Part shown: positions 1-5,699 of the stretch, piece by piece
Position numbering within the stretch: the stretch's first letter is position 1
How the letters are laid out: the number at the start of each line of letters is the position of its first letter
From: Melaminivora alkalimesophila
GTDB taxonomy: Bacteria; Pseudomonadota; Gammaproteobacteria; Burkholderiales; Burkholderiaceae_C
NCBI RefSeq assembly: GCF_000282995.1
Contig: NZ_ALEE01000203.1
Span: 1 to 7,296 of the forward strand
Length of the DNA: 7,296 bases
Reading direction: 5' to 3'
Program-made: the position numbers and the translations under genes
The notes under the pieces: model-generated
Seen by the model: only the letters and a program-made list of their open reading frames with translations
Databases searched by the model: none
What the model was told of the DNA's origin: nothing

Positions 1-2
1 CC

Positions 3-38
3 GCCGCTGGCGAGGCCGGCACCCGGATTCGCCCCTAG
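3..38 (+). CDS. possible C-terminal tail of a gene entering from the left (partial)
   Basis: One forward frame is open from the window edge and ends with TAG at 36-38, giving the short tail AAGEAGTRIRP. Its stop lies 22 nt before the ATG of the small transporter gene. That spacing would fit an upstream gene of the same operon, and YdcZ-type genes are often paired. The piece is too short to identify and another frame is also open, so this is only a plausible gene end. Confidence 0.25.
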   Translation, partial: AAGEAGTRIRP

Positions 39-46
39 CCCAGCCC

Positions 47-52
47 AGGAGG
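47..52 (+). promoter_or_regulatory. Shine-Dalgarno AGGAGG deciding the start of the YdcZ-like gene
   Basis: A full AGGAGG sits 8 nt before the ATG at 61. The upstream in-frame GTG at 52 overlaps this site and has no good ribosome binding site of its own, so ATG 61 is preferred as the start. Confidence 0.75.
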
Positions 53-60
53 TGGCCCGC

Positions 61-513
61 ATGGGCAAGCCCCTTGCCGTGCTGCTGGCCGGCCTGGCCG
101 GCATAGCAGCGGCGATCCAGGCCGCGGTAAACGCAACGCTCGGCACCCATATTCGCGCCATTCCTGCCGCCTTTACCTCATTCGCCACGGGCACCGCCGC
201 ATTGCTGCTGTTGACCCTGTGGGCTTGGCGGGGCATGCCCCTCGCTCAGATCAGCCAGGGGTATGCAAGCGCTCCCCTCTGGTCTTACGCGGGCGGCCTG
301 CTGGGCATGGTGATGGTCATCGGCATGACCTACGCCGTGCCGGCGGTTGGCGTGAGCGCAGCGATTAGTGCCTTCGTGACGATGCAGTTGACGGGATCGC
401 TGGTCATGGATACCTTCGGCCTAGCCGGCCGGACGGCACTGCCCCTGACCTGGCACCAGGTTGTTGGTGTAGGGCTTATCCTCCTGGGAGCCCGGTTCGT
501 ACTCTGGCGCTAA
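61..513 (+). CDS. DMT-superfamily small membrane transporter, YdcZ/DUF606 family
   Basis: A 150-residue integral membrane protein of the YdcZ (DUF606) branch of the drug/metabolite transporter superfamily. It has about five hydrophobic helices, near residues 4-26, 35-57, 72-92, 94-115 and 132-149. Family hallmarks seen: QAAVNATLG after helix 1 (usually QA-x-N-x-LG), a Trp-x-x-x-GG-x-x-G stretch at the start of helix 3, and MQLTGSLVMDTFGLAG, which matches the conserved GQ-x-x-x-SL-x-x-D-x-FG-x-x-G segment. Length is normal for the family (about 140-150). Members are small five-helix proteins; the substrate is not known and cannot be read from the sequence. The start is ATG 61 because of the AGGAGG at 47-52; a GTG at 52 would add three residues. 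The gene ends 16 nt before a strong hairpin, so it is probably last in its transcript. Confidence 0.85.
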   Translation: MGKPLAVLLAGLAGIAAAIQAAVNATLGTHIRAIPAAFTSFATGTAALLLLTLWAWRGMPLAQISQGYASAPLWSYAGGLLGMVMVIGMTYAVPAVGVSAAISAFVTMQLTGSLVMDTFGLAGRTALPLTWHQVVGVGLILLGARFVLWR

Positions 514-529
514 GGCGCGTATATAATGT

Positions 530-567
530 AGAGATGCGGAGCGTTTTTTCGCTCCGCATCTCTCTTT
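530..567 (+). terminator. intrinsic-type terminator hairpin after the YdcZ-like gene
   Basis: A perfect 14-bp stem, AGAGATGCGGAGCG (530-543) with CGCTCCGCATCTCT (550-563), closes a six-T loop (544-549). CTTT follows the stem. It begins 16 nt after the TAA at 511-513. The 3' T tract is short, so termination could be partial. The stem is also symmetric for the minus strand, where no gene is seen to end nearby except the MazG-like remnant. Confidence 0.7.
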
Positions 568-606
568 ATGGGTGGCAAGGGCCGTGGGGTGCACTTTTGG
601 CGCCGT

Positions 607-638
607 CTTGGTCCCCTCTTGGTCCCCTCTTGGCACCC
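607..638 (+). repeat. 11-bp tandem repeat, about 2.7 copies
   Basis: CTTGGTCCCCT occurs twice head to tail (607-617, 618-628) and is followed by a diverged third copy, CTTGGCACCC (629-638). It lies in the stretch between the terminator and the MazG-like remnant. In the rest of 568-780 no gene with a recognisable product was seen; the short open frames there read as low-complexity shadows. Confidence 0.5.
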
Positions 639-780
639 GTTGACCACCCCGCCGGAGCCACTCTGGCACGGCCCGTCATGCTGGCGGCCCGCTGTGCTGG
701 TGGCCCCCTATCCGCCGCCCTTGAGCAGCCGGCTCCGTATCACTCCGGTGAAGGTAGGGGTTGCCGATACCTGTGGCCGT

Positions 781-933
781 TCAACTCTTCCTTGACTCGA
801 TGGTTCCATTGATTGACCCGTTGCTCTGTAGCCGCTCGCCTTTACGGAGCGCCCCGGCCAGCTCACCCACCTCTTCTATGAGCTTAAGGAAGTAGCCGTC
901 TACCCGGTTGGGGTGGTGATTCGAGCCGTCCAC
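781..933 (-). pseudogene. remnant of a MazG-like nucleotide pyrophosphohydrolase
   Basis: The minus strand reads an open stretch of about 50 residues from GTG (931-933) to TGA (781-783). It contains GYFLKLIEEVGELAGALRKG and then NGSINGTIE. The EEVGELA-x-ALRK pattern is the first metal-binding helix of MazG-like all-alpha NTP pyrophosphatases, and GTIEEEL-x-DVL-x-Y normally follows. Here the frame is lost just after GTIE. Two bases out of phase the next codons read EEL, but the conserved DVL-x-Y helix is then missing and a stop soon follows. An in-frame TAG (934-936) blocks the upstream side. This looks like a frameshifted, 3'-truncated gene. The family call comes from one helix motif only, so a chance or unrelated match is possible. 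It lies downstream of the DUF2877 gene on the same strand. Confidence 0.5.
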
Positions 934-984
934 CTACGCCGTCGTGTCACTTGCTGCTCGGACCCGGTCGTTGCGGAGGAGCCT

Positions 985-1899
985 TCATGAACCCCGCCTC
1001 TCCTGTTCTCTCCAGTAGAGACCGGCGAGCACGCCCATGAGGGAGTCCCAACCGGAACTGCTGCCGACCGCCATCACACCCCTCAGGGCCGCCATTAGCT
1101 GGCGGCTATCTGGCTCTCCCTGAATCATCGCCTCCAATAGAGACCTCAGCGGAGAGCTGAATCGGCCATGAAGGGCATGCCGAAGGTATTGAGCCGAGAT
1201 CACGTTAGTCGCCTGCCAGAGGTGCTCTCTCAGGTGGCGACGCAGGTAGCGGACCATGTTCGTTTGCCCATCCAACCACAGAGCCCCGACAAAGCCCACG
1301 ACGAAGTCGTCCCCCGACGGGGTGAGGCCAGGACCCAGCCCGATCAGCCGCCTAGCCGCTTCAACCAGAGCTGGTCCGTCGCCCGCTGTAATGGTTTTGA
1401 GCACAGGTTGAGCCCTCACCAACCATGGCTCAACGGCTGTGACAGACCGTAGTTGGCCTCCCGGACTCCACCCTTCCAGTAGCGTGGCCAGTCCTGCCTG
1501 GCCATCACCCTTCGCCTCAAGGAGCATCTGGTGCAGGTGACGTGCTGGAAAGATGTTGGGCTGGGGTGGAAGGGGGGTGAACCGCTCATCGTACCCGTGT
1601 GCGGCGGGAATGGTCAGAAGCGGATGCCCTCCCATGAGTAGCGCCCGCCCCATCACCGACAGATCGCCCTCCGCCGCAGATGCGAGCCGGCGGCGCAGTG
1701 CGGGCCACACAGTCTCCCCAACCACGACCCCAAAGGGGCTATGGCCCAGGGAGGCGACCTGGATGGTCAACAGGAGGCGGGATCCGACGAAAAGGTTGAG
1801 ACTCCGCTCAAAGAGGCTGTGAAGTTGAAGCGGGCTGCCTTGAATGTGTGGGAGAAGCCGGGCAACGTAGCGGGACGGCACACAGGTGATCGGTAGCAT
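985..1899 (-). CDS. DUF2877 domain protein (AllH-like)
   Basis: A 304-residue soluble protein with the DUF2877 signature. Residues 187-198 read GLGPGLTPSGDD, the most conserved block of the family. TNVISAQYLRHALHGRFSSP follows (about 231-250), then VGSSSGWDSLMGVLAGL (about 278-294), matching the family's G-x-SSG-x-D-x-x-x-G element. Length is usual (about 280-310). The family includes E. coli AllH (YlbF), encoded with AllF/AllG and linked to oxamate carbamoyltransferase in allantoin breakdown. No allF/fdrA or allG relative is visible beside this gene, so its role here is open. Start ATG 1897-1899 is supported by AAGGAGAGG just upstream. On the plus side lies a 1-kb region of repeats, then the divergent marR operon. 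Downstream on the same strand is a broken MazG-like remnant. Confidence 0.85.
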   Translation of the reverse strand: MLPITCVPSRYVARLLPHIQGSPLQLHSLFERSLNLFVGSRLLLTIQVASLGHSPFGVVVGETVWPALRRRLASAAEGDLSVMGRALLMGGHPLLTIPAAHGYDERFTPLPPQPNIFPARHLHQMLLEAKGDGQAGLATLLEGWSPGGQLRSVTAVEPWLVRAQPVLKTITAGDGPALVEAARRLIGLGPGLTPSGDDFVVGFVGALWLDGQTNMVRYLRRHLREHLWQATNVISAQYLRHALHGRFSSPLRSLLEAMIQGEPDSRQLMAALRGVMAVGSSSGWDSLMGVLAGLYWREQERRGS

Positions 1900-1903
1900 T
1901 CGG

Positions 1904-1912
1904 CCTCTCCTT
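1904..1912 (-). promoter_or_regulatory. Shine-Dalgarno of the DUF2877 gene
   Basis: Read on the minus strand this is AAGGAGAGG, with the GGAG core 7 nt before the ATG at 1899-1897. It fixes the start of the DUF2877 gene. A TTATAA lies just upstream on that strand, but no convincing -35 was found. Confidence 0.7.
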
Positions 1913-1950
1913 TATAACGGGGGCGGTGGCGGCGCCCACCCCCCGACCGG

Positions 1951-2430
1951 CACGTCCTGGCCCAGCTTCGGTGGGGGTGGAGCACTAGAGCCGGCCCCTG
2001 CCCCTAGGTATGAGTGAACCTGGTACCTGTTCGACTTGGCTGGTGCTGGGCCCGGCGACGGGTGGGGGTGACCTCCTGAGCCGACGCCTGCCCCCTAGGC
2101 ACGAGTAGACCTGGCACCTGTTCGACTTGGCTGGTGCTGAGCCCGGCGTTGGCTGGGGGTGACCTCCTGAGCCACCCCTGCCCCTAGGCACGAGTAGACC
2201 TGGCACCTGTTCGCTTTGGCTGGTGCTGGGCCCGGCGTCGGGTGGGGGTGACCTCCTGAGCCGACCCCTACCCCTGGGTACGAGCTAACCTGGCACCTGT
2301 TCGACTTGGCTGGTGCTGGGCCCGGCGACGGGTGGGGGTGACCTCCTGAGCCGACGCCTGCCCCCTAGGCACGAGTAGACCTGGCACCTGTTCGACTTGG
2401 CTGGTGCTGGGCCCGGCGTCGGCTGGGGAT
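1951..2430 (-). repeat. tandem array of about 90-bp non-coding units, each with one 22-nt motif
   Basis: About five units follow one another with periods of 91, 89, 90 and 91 bp, measured at ACCTGTTCG (2025, 2116, 2205, 2295, 2386). A diverged half unit precedes them from about 1951. Each unit holds, on the minus strand, the motif AGCACCA-N6-(T/G)CGAACAGG, at 2026-2047, 2117-2138, 2206-2227, 2296-2317 and 2387-2408. Units also contain GGCG-x-CGG and CCGACGCC arms around GGGGG-TGA-CCTCC, so they could fold into hairpins. Positions 2025-2139 and 2295-2409 are identical over 115 bp, so the array is a three-unit block copied once. Unit lengths not divisible by three shift the reading frame, so the short open frames across it are not a repeat protein. 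The array lies between the divergent DUF2877 and marR genes. Confidence 0.85.
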
Positions 2431-2451
2431 TGGCGGAGGGGTGAAGGGCTG

Positions 2452-2769
2452 AGCACCACTCTTTGCGAACAGGCCACGGCCAGTTGAGGGAGAGCCGACA
2501 CCTGTGCCGGACTGGGCACTCGGACTTGGGCTGCGGTTACCGTTCAGGTGTGAAGGACTACTCGGCACCAGTTCCCGCGAACAGGCACGATCAGCCCAGG
2601 AGGGTGGGCGGCCAGGCGAACCCGGGGCCTCTGGCGGCCATCCCAGAGAGCACCACTCACTGCGAACAGGCCCCTGGAGTCGCAGCGGGGGAGGAGGCAG
2701 TGGTGGAGCGGGCCCAGGCGGCCACTCTCCGTTGGCCATTCCCCGGGAGCACCAACCAACGCGAACAGG
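2452..2769 (+). repeat. four dispersed copies of the same 22-nt motif in inverted orientation
   Basis: The motif (A/G)GCACCA-N6-GCGAACAGG occurs on the plus strand at 2452-2473, 2564-2585, 2649-2670 and 2748-2769, with start-to-start distances of 112, 85 and 99 bp. It has the same length and layout as the motif in the 1951-2430 array, but on the other strand. The 2206-2227 copy on the minus strand also has the G variant, so it fits the consensus exactly. Sequence between copies is mostly different, but the last two share GGCCAT(T)CCC just before the motif. No convincing gene was seen in 2430-2884: the open frames change register and are rich in Gly, Pro, Arg and Ser. Confidence 0.75.
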
Positions 2770-2884
2770 GATCTGGTGGCTGGTGGGGAGGGGTATGGCG
2801 CCTCCAAATCATCGATAGGCTAATTGTACCACCGACGAAGTTGTTTGCAGCCAGCGATTCCTCTCACTTTCTCCAACAACCCTC

Positions 2885-2913
2885 TTGCGCTGGTCGCTCA
2901 AGGGGAGTATGAT
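2885..2913 (+). promoter_or_regulatory. sigma-A-type promoter of the marR-ABC operon (candidate)
   Basis: TTGCGC (2885-2890) and TATGAT (2908-2913) are separated by 17 nt. The -10 matches TATAAT at five of six bases; the -35 matches at three of six. The predicted start of transcription, about 2919-2921, falls inside the palindrome at 2916-2929 and leaves a leader of about 40 nt before the marR ATG. Confidence 0.5.
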
Positions 2914-2915
2914 CT

Positions 2916-2929
2916 GTTCTGTGCAGAAC
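2916..2929 (+). promoter_or_regulatory. palindromic operator candidate for the MarR protein
   Basis: GTTCTG-TG-CAGAAC is a perfect 6-bp inverted repeat with a 2-bp centre. It lies directly after the -10 box, over the expected transcription start, and 30 bp before marR. MarR proteins bind palindromes as dimers and often repress their own operon from such a place. This particular site is inferred, not known. Confidence 0.5.
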
Positions 2930-2943
2930 GTTTCCTGGAGAAC

Positions 2944-2950
2944 GGGGTGA
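2944..2950 (+). promoter_or_regulatory. ribosome binding site of marR
   Basis: GGGGTGA lies 9 nt before the ATG at 2960. It supports this start. Confidence 0.6.
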
Positions 2951-2959
2951 CTTGCCACG

Positions 2960-3406
2960 ATGACTTCCCTCCGGACCGAGATCCCCGAGCTGTGGCGCCA
3001 ACTGAACCGGCAGATGCATGAACGGTTTCGTGCAACCTTCAGGGAGTCGGACATTCAGCCGCACGCTTTCTTCATGCTGCGCCAGATTACCACGAACCCC
3101 GGCGTCACCGTTTCGGAGCTGGCTCGGCGGGTTGGAATGGTAAAGAGCCATGTCTCGAAGACCGTTGATCAACTCACACGGCAGGGGTACCTAGAGAAGC
3201 GGGCTGACGAAGCGGACCAGCGCCTGGTCCGGCTCTACGCGACCCGTTCGGCCCAGAGCTTGATGGCGGAGACCGAGGCGATCGCTCGTCGGGCCTGGGA
3301 TGAGGTACTGGACAGGGTGGCTCCCGAGCAGTTGGAGACGGTAGCAGAGGGGCTCCGCATCTTGCTTTCAGCTCTGGAGCAGTCCATAGCACATCCCTTT
3401 GAGTGA
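2960..3406 (+). CDS. MarR-family winged-helix transcriptional regulator
   Basis: A 148-residue cytoplasmic DNA-binding protein of normal MarR length. The N-terminal helix (about 5-30) and C-terminal helices (about 98-142) should form the dimer. The winged helix-turn-helix lies between: VTVSELARRVGMVKSHVSKT (49-68) is the helix-turn-helix, with recognition helix around 60-72, and RADEADQRLVRLYAT (81-95) is the wing, with the family's D-x-x-D/Q-R-x-x-x-L-x-x-T pattern. Such proteins usually repress an adjacent efflux or stress gene until a small ligand binds. The stop overlaps the ABC exporter start by 8 nt if the TTG at 3399 is used, so the two are one operon. A promoter and palindrome just upstream suggest self-regulation. 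The ligand cannot be told from the sequence. Confidence 0.92.
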   Translation: MTSLRTEIPELWRQLNRQMHERFRATFRESDIQPHAFFMLRQITTNPGVTVSELARRVGMVKSHVSKTVDQLTRQGYLEKRADEADQRLVRLYATRSAQSLMAETEAIARRAWDEVLDRVAPEQLETVAEGLRILLSALEQSIAHPFE

Positions 3407-5165
3407 TCAGCGAGCCGCGTTGGCGGCCACCAATCGCCCCACGGATCACCCCGCGGATCCCAATCTACTGATGGAGAGGGTTAGTTTGCTTAAGTTGCTC
3501 CGTTTTCTGAAGCCATTCGCAGCGCCTATCGCTGCTGTGCTAGTTCTGGCCTTCTTCCAATCCCTGTCCGAACTCTACTTGCCTACCCTGATGGCCGACA
3601 TTGTCGATAAGGGCATCATGTCGGGTGATACCGACTACATCCTGCGGATCGGTGGCCAGATGCTGCTGGTGGCGCTGGGGGGGACGCTGGTCGCCATCCT
3701 GGGGGCCTACCTCTCCTCACGGATCGCATCCGGCTTTGGCCGCAGCCTCCGGGGTCAGGTCTTCCGGCAGGTGCAGGGTTTCTCGCTCCAGGAGTTTGAC
3801 CGGATTGGCACCGCCACGCTCATCACCCGCACCACCAACGATATCACCCAGGTCCAGATGGTGGTGATGATGGTCCTCCGCATCATGATTAGTGCGCCGA
3901 TGATGATGATCGGCGGCATTATCATGGCCGTCTCGAAGGATCCCAAGCTCTCCCTTGTAATCGTCGTGCTGATCCCCATCCTCGTGGCCGTGATCGCTGC
4001 GGTGGCGGCCAAGGGCGTCCCGCTCTTTGAGGCCATGCAGAAGCGGATTGACCGGCTGAACCTGGTCGTTCGGGAAGGGCTCACCGGCATCCGGGTGATC
4101 CGGGCCTTCAACCGCTCTGACTACGAGGAGCGCCGCTTCGTCGGCGCCAACCGTGACCTCACGGAGACGGCAATCAAGGTCAACAAGCTGATGGCCGTCA
4201 TGATGCCGACGATGATGCTCCTGCTCAACTTCACGACCATCGCGATTATCTGGTTTGGCGGCATTCGCATTGATCGGGCCGAGATGCAGGTGGGCGACCT
4301 GATGGCCTTCATTCAGTACGTGATGCAGATCATGTTCTCCCTCATCATGGTCTCCATGATGTTCATCATGGTGCCCCGGGCCTCGGCCTCCGCCGTCCGG
4401 ATCAATGAGGTGCTGGAGGTGAACTCCTCCATTCAGGATCCCGCACAGCCGAAATCGGCCGCAAACCTGCGGGGCCAGGTGGAGTTCCGGGACGTTACCT
4501 TCAGCTACCCCGGTGCCGAGCGGCCTGCCTTAGAGGGAATCTCCTTTACCTCCGGCCCAGGCGAGGTGACCGCCATCATCGGCGGCACAGGTGCGGGAAA
4601 GACGACGCTGGTCAACCTGATCCCCCGCTTCTTCGACGTGGAAAGCGGCGCGGTGCTGGTCGATGGCGTGGATGTGCGGGAGATGACCCAGGCGGGCCTG
4701 CGAGCCAAGATTGGCTACGTGCCGCAGAAGGCGCTCCTCTTCAGCGGCAGCATTGCCGACAATATTCGCTATGGCAACGGGGAGGCATCGGACACAGAGG
4801 TGGCCCATGCTGCCCAGATCGCCCAGGCGGCCGAGTTTGTCGACGAGGTGGAAGGGGGCTATGGGGCTGAGATTGCCCAGGGCGGCACGAACCTCTCCGG
4901 AGGGCAGAAGCAGCGGCTTACCATTGCGCGGGCCTTGGTCCGCCGGCCCGCGATCTACATCTTCGACGACAACTTCTCTGCCCTGGACTTCAGGACCGAC
5001 GCCCGCCTGCGGGCGGCTCTGAAGCCAGAGACCTCCAGGGCCACTACCTTCATCGTGGCCCAACGGGTCAGCACCGTGATGGAGGCAGATCGGATTATCG
5101 TGTTGGACGGCGGGCGCATGGCGGGGATGGGCACACACAGGGAGCAACCTGTAAGAGCGGCGTGA
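3399..5165 (+). CDS. half ABC exporter, YfiB/YheI-type subunit with degenerate catalytic site; 3' end replaced at the junction
   Basis: Membrane export ATPase subunit. Six transmembrane helices lie about residues 35-56, 85-108, 150-176, 182-204, 265-286 and 305-325. The ATPase domain runs from about 358: Walker A GGTGAGKTT (395-403), Q-loop VPQ (441-443), signature LSGGQKQ (499-505), Walker B IYIFDD (519-524), D-loop SALD (527-530). The catalytic Glu is Asp (D524) and the H-loop His is Gln (Q555, IVAQRVST). This is as in the non-catalytic half of heterodimeric exporters such as TM287/288 and BmrCD, so a canonical partner is expected. After GTHRE (residue 582) the usual 20-30 C-terminal residues (PVYREI type) are absent; the last codons (V-R-A-A-stop) run into foreign aceF DNA out of frame. 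Start: TTG 3399 overlaps marR; ATG 3471 (residue 25, before the conserved LLKLLRFLKPF) is also possible, and neither has a clear ribosome site. Substrate unknown. Confidence 0.9.
   Translation: MSDQRAALAATNRPTDHPADPNLLMERVSLLKLLRFLKPFAAPIAAVLVLAFFQSLSELYLPTLMADIVDKGIMSGDTDYILRIGGQMLLVALGGTLVAILGAYLSSRIASGFGRSLRGQVFRQVQGFSLQEFDRIGTATLITRTTNDITQVQMVVMMVLRIMISAPMMMIGGIIMAVSKDPKLSLVIVVLIPILVAVIAAVAAKGVPLFEAMQKRIDRLNLVVREGLTGIRVIRAFNRSDYEERRFVGANRDLTETAIKVNKLMAVMMPTMMLLLNFTTIAIIWFGGIRIDRAEMQVGDLMAFIQYVMQIMFSLIMVSMMFIMVPRASASAVRINEVLEVNSSIQDPAQPKSAANLRGQVEFRDVTFSYPGAERPALEGISFTSGPGEVTAIIGGTGAGKTTLVNLIPRFFDVESGAVLVDGVDVREMTQAGLRAKIGYVPQKALLFSGSIADNIRYGNGEASDTEVAHAAQIAQAAEFVDEVEGGYGAEIAQGGTNLSGGQKQRLTIARALVRRPAIYIFDDNFSALDFRTDARLRAALKPETSRATTFIVAQRVSTVMEADRIIVLDGGRMAGMGTHREQPVRAA
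5144..5153. other. junction between Firmicute-like and Burkholderiales-like DNA
   Basis: The ABC protein is family-like up to GTHRE, whose Glu codon ends at 5144. From AAG at 5153 onward a different frame reads [14 protein letters not shown], the middle of a pyruvate dehydrogenase E2 catalytic domain. The eight bases between (CAACCTGT) fit neither gene clearly. No insertion-sequence end, integrase, tRNA or flanking repeat is seen. This points to an assembly or cloning chimera, though an old illegitimate recombination cannot be ruled out from one sequence. Confidence 0.8.
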
Positions 5166-5686
5166 AGGTGACCATGCTCGCCTTCGTCATCAAGGCGGTG
5201 GTGGCTGCGCTCAAGAAGTTCCCCGAATTCAACGCCAGCCTCGACGGCGACGCGCTCGTCTACAAGCAGTACTTCCACATCGGCTTCGCCGCCGACACGC
5301 CCAACGGCCTGGTGGTGCCCGTGCTCCGCGATGCCGACCAGAAGGGCATTCTCCAGATCAGCCAGGAAATGGGCGAACTGGCCAAGAAGGCGCGCGACGG
5401 CAAGCTGGGCAGCGCCGACATGCAGGGCGGCTGCATGTCCATCAGCTCGCTCGGCGGCATTGGCGGCACGCACTTCACGCCCATCATCAACGCTCCCGAA
5501 GTGGCCATCCTGGGCCTCTCGAAGAGTGCGATGAAGCCCGTGTGGGACGGCCAGCAGTTCGTTCCGCGCCTCATGCTGCCGCTGTCGCTCACCTGGGATC
5601 ACCGCGTCATCGACGGCGCTGCCGCTGCACGCTTCAACGTGTACCTGGGCCAAATCCTGGCGGACTACCGCCGCATCCTGCTGTGA
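5153..5686 (+). CDS. aceF: dihydrolipoamide acetyltransferase (pyruvate dehydrogenase E2), C-terminal fragment
   Basis: The last 177 residues of the E2 core enzyme, which moves the acetyl group from lipoamide to coenzyme A. Seen: [20 protein letters not shown] near the start, [12 protein letters not shown] (51-62), [27 protein letters not shown] (95-121) and the active-site motif DHRVIDG (149-155) with catalytic His150 and Asp154. Missing at the 5' side are the lipoyl domain(s), the peripheral-subunit-binding domain and the first part of the catalytic domain, roughly 370 residues judged by usual E2 length. There is no true start: GTG 5162 is an internal Val codon. The gene is cut by the junction, and ABC transporter DNA precedes it in another frame. 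lpdA follows 13 nt after the stop, as in Burkholderiales pyruvate dehydrogenase operons. Confidence 0.93.
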   Translation, partial: KSGVKVTMLAFVIKAVVAALKKFPEFNASLDGDALVYKQYFHIGFAADTPNGLVVPVLRDADQKGILQISQEMGELAKKARDGKLGSADMQGGCMSISSLGGIGGTHFTPIINAPEVAILGLSKSAMKPVWDGQQFVPRLMLPLSLTWDHRVIDGAAAARFNVYLGQILADYRRILL

Positions 5687-5691
5687 AAGGA
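5687..5691 (+). promoter_or_regulatory. ribosome binding site choosing the lpdA start
   Basis: AAGGA directly follows the aceF stop and lies 8 nt before ATG 5700. The in-frame ATG at 5694 would be only about 2 nt away, so 5700 is preferred. Confidence 0.6.
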
Positions 5692-5699
5692 ACATGAAC

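Noticed and set aside
52..60. GTG at 52 as start of the YdcZ-like gene
   Set aside because: The codon overlaps the AGGAGG that is ideally placed for ATG 61, and no other ribosome binding site precedes it.
1985..2519. Repeat proteins on the minus strand (for example PSTSQVEQVPG repeats)
   Set aside because: Unit lengths of 89, 90 and 91 bp shift the frame between copies, so the same DNA reads as PSTSQVEQVPG in one copy and AQHQPSRTGAR in another. There is no selection for a protein.
1951..2769. CRISPR array
   Set aside because: The 90-bp units are alike along most of their length, with no unique spacers of constant size. The second block has irregular spacing and no cas gene is present.
2452..2769. 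T-box or other known riboswitch leader
   Set aside because: No T-box consensus (GGTGG-x-ACCGCG), no terminator/antiterminator pair and no aminoacyl or amino-acid gene downstream. The motif copies repeat rather than form one leader.
2463..2912. A 149-codon plus-strand open frame between the repeats and marR
   Set aside because: It is low complexity, runs through the dispersed motif copies and the marR promoter, and shows no domain.
2915..2935. LexA/SOS box
   Set aside because: GTTC and GAAC are present but in the inverted order and spacing compared with the CGAAC-N4-GTTCG box. The adjacent gene is a MarR regulator, not an SOS gene.
5140..5200. Natural ABC-E2 gene fusion
   Set aside because: The ABC frame meets a stop at 5163-5165 and the E2 frame is different, so no fused protein can be made.
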